Positions 63,282 through 64,000 of a DNA stretch of 64,000 nt are shown piece by piece. Made by a program: the position numbers and the translations under genes. A model generated the notes under the pieces. It saw nothing but the letters and a program-made list of their open reading frames with translations, did no database searches and was not told where the DNA came from. How positions within the stretch are numbered: position 1 is the stretch's first letter; every line of letters begins with the position of its first letter. This DNA comes from Nocardiopsis sp. YSL2. Lineage in GTDB: Bacteria > Actinomycetota > Actinomycetes > Streptosporangiales > Streptosporangiaceae. The DNA is taken from positions 1,860,001-1,924,000 of the forward strand of contig NZ_JAMOAO010000001.1 of NCBI RefSeq assembly GCF_030555055.1, written 5' to 3'.

Positions 63282-63560
63282 TCAGCAGCCTCCGGCGACC
63301 GCCGGGATGATCGAGACCTTGGCGCCGTCGGCGACCTCGGTCTGCAGCCCCTTCTCGAAGCGCACGTCCTCGTCGCCCACGTAGACGTTGACGAAGCGGC
63401 GGACCTTGCCCGCGTCGTCGAGGATGCGGGCGCGGATGCCGGGGTAGTTCGCTTCGAGGTCGTCCAGGACGTCGGCCACGGTGGCGCCGTCGGCGGTCAC
63501 CTCGGCGGCGTCGTTGGTGTAGGTGCGCAGGATGGTGGGCACGCGAACGCTGGCGCTCAT
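63282..63560 (-). CDS. ThiS/MoaD/CysO-like sulfur carrier
   Basis: A 92-residue ubiquitin-like sulfur-carrier protein. VRVPTILRTYTNDAAEV, VADVLDDLEANYPGIRARILDD and RRFVNVYVGDEDVRF match actinobacterial CysO. The end reads VSIIPAVAGGC: the reactive Gly-Gly is followed by an extra Cys, so a JAMM-type protease (Mec) would have to trim it before thiocarboxylation, as in the CysO/CysM cysteine pathway. Neither mec nor cysM is in view. It is 34 bases downstream of thrC, on the same strand, a conserved gene order. Confidence 0.87.
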   Translation of the reverse strand: MSASVRVPTILRTYTNDAAEVTADGATVADVLDDLEANYPGIRARILDDAGKVRRFVNVYVGDEDVRFEKGLQTEVADGAKVSIIPAVAGGC

Positions 63561-63594
63561 GGTGTTCGTACTTCCGTTCAGTGGGTGTCGGGGA

Positions 63595-64000
63595 TCAGGC
63601 GAGGCCGGCGGCCGTGAACGCGGCCAGGGACGGCTTGACCGTCGCGGTGACCCCGGCGTCGACGGCGTTCAGGGTCTTGAGCCCGTCGCCGGTGTTGAGC
63701 ACCACGGTCTCGGCCTTGGTGTCGATCCGTCCTTCGCGCACCAGCTTGCGGAGCACGCCGGTGGTGACACCGCCCGCGGTCTCGGCGAAGACGCCCTCGG
63801 TGCGGGCGAGCAGCCGGATCGCGTCGACGACCTCGTCGTCGCCCACGTGTTCCACGGACCCGCCGGTGCGCTTGGCGATGTCGAGCACGTACGGCCCGTC
63901 CGCCGGGTTGCCGATGGCCAGCGACTTGGCGATGGTGTCGGGCTTGACCGGCTGGATCACGTCGTGGCCGTCCTCCCACGCCTTGGCGACCGGGGAGCAG
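63595..64000 (-). CDS. thrC: threonine synthase, C-terminal part (partial)
   Basis: The last 135 residues of a PLP-dependent threonine synthase, which converts O-phosphohomoserine to threonine. CSPVAKAWEDGHD, IQPVKPDTIAKSLAIGNPADGPYVLDIAKRTGG, LARTEGVFAETAGGVTTGVLRKL and TVVLNTGDGLKTLNAV are diagnostic. The N-terminal part lies beyond the window end. It probably forms an operon with the CysO-like gene. Confidence 0.93.
   Translation of the reverse strand, partial: CSPVAKAWEDGHDVIQPVKPDTIAKSLAIGNPADGPYVLDIAKRTGGSVEHVGDDEVVDAIRLLARTEGVFAETAGGVTTGVLRKLVREGRIDTKAETVVLNTGDGLKTLNAVDAGVTATVKPSLAAFTAAGLA

Overview
The window is very GC-rich, densely packed DNA from an actinomycete chromosome. Codon third positions are almost all G or C, GTG and TTG starts are common, and many starts sit 6-8 bases after a TANNNT box, as expected for leaderless mRNAs. 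The gene set (serC, pdxH, DUF2530, DUF3027, an Hsp90-like ATPase, a cold-shock protein, an XPB-type helicase with its associated protein, groEL next to a ThiS-like protein and thrC) looks like a Nocardiopsis/Streptosporangiales-type core chromosome. That genus-level guess is inference. I see no tRNA, rRNA, CRISPR array, insertion sequence or prophage.

Layout. 1-3430: the 3' end of argS, a YceI protein, and convergently the xthA-rbsK pair. 3431-12901: a large acyl-CoA dehydrogenase, a YcaQ-like protein, a berberine-bridge FAD oxidase, a VapBC toxin-antitoxin pair, then a thiolase and an acyl-CoA dehydrogenase that carry the same palindromic operator. 13029-20293: a secreted NPP1 protein, a polar amino-acid ABC importer, a PAS/GAF/PP2C/GHKL phosphatase and a DtxR regulator. 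20294-30872: CcdA plus TlpA-like thioredoxin, pdxH, an unusual 1,193-residue membrane receptor, serC, GDPD, a cell-surface propeller-like protein, a BKACE enzyme, and thpR coupled to a 32-residue membrane peptide. 31517-43970: MFS and NCS2 transporters, DUF2530, a methyltransferase, a lipoprotein, a sacsin/Hsp90-like ATPase, DUF3027, a short ECF sigma factor, a cold-shock protein and a membrane protein. 44136-49962: a helicase-associated WYL-like protein and an XPB helicase flanking three small two-helix membrane paralogues. 49993-58462: R2lox oxidase behind a palindromic promoter, a zeta-toxin-like kinase, Nudix, Uma2, a CPBP protease and an asymmetric heterodimeric ABC exporter. 58721-64000: groEL with two CIRCE operators, a DrrAB-type exporter with a PadR regulator and a long inverted repeat, a CysO/ThiS-like carrier and partial thrC.

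The most unusual items are four. The first is the receptor-like protein at 22685-26266, which joins a degenerate NTPase-like inside part to an outside periplasmic-binding fold. The second is the ABC pair at 54903-58462, in which each ATPase half has lost the motifs the other retains. The third is the shared AACCGAA-N5-TTCGGTT operator of two fatty-acid genes. The fourth is the 16-bp-armed AT-rich inverted repeat in front of the DrrAB-type genes. No search could be run, so family names rest on recognised motifs and sequence memory.
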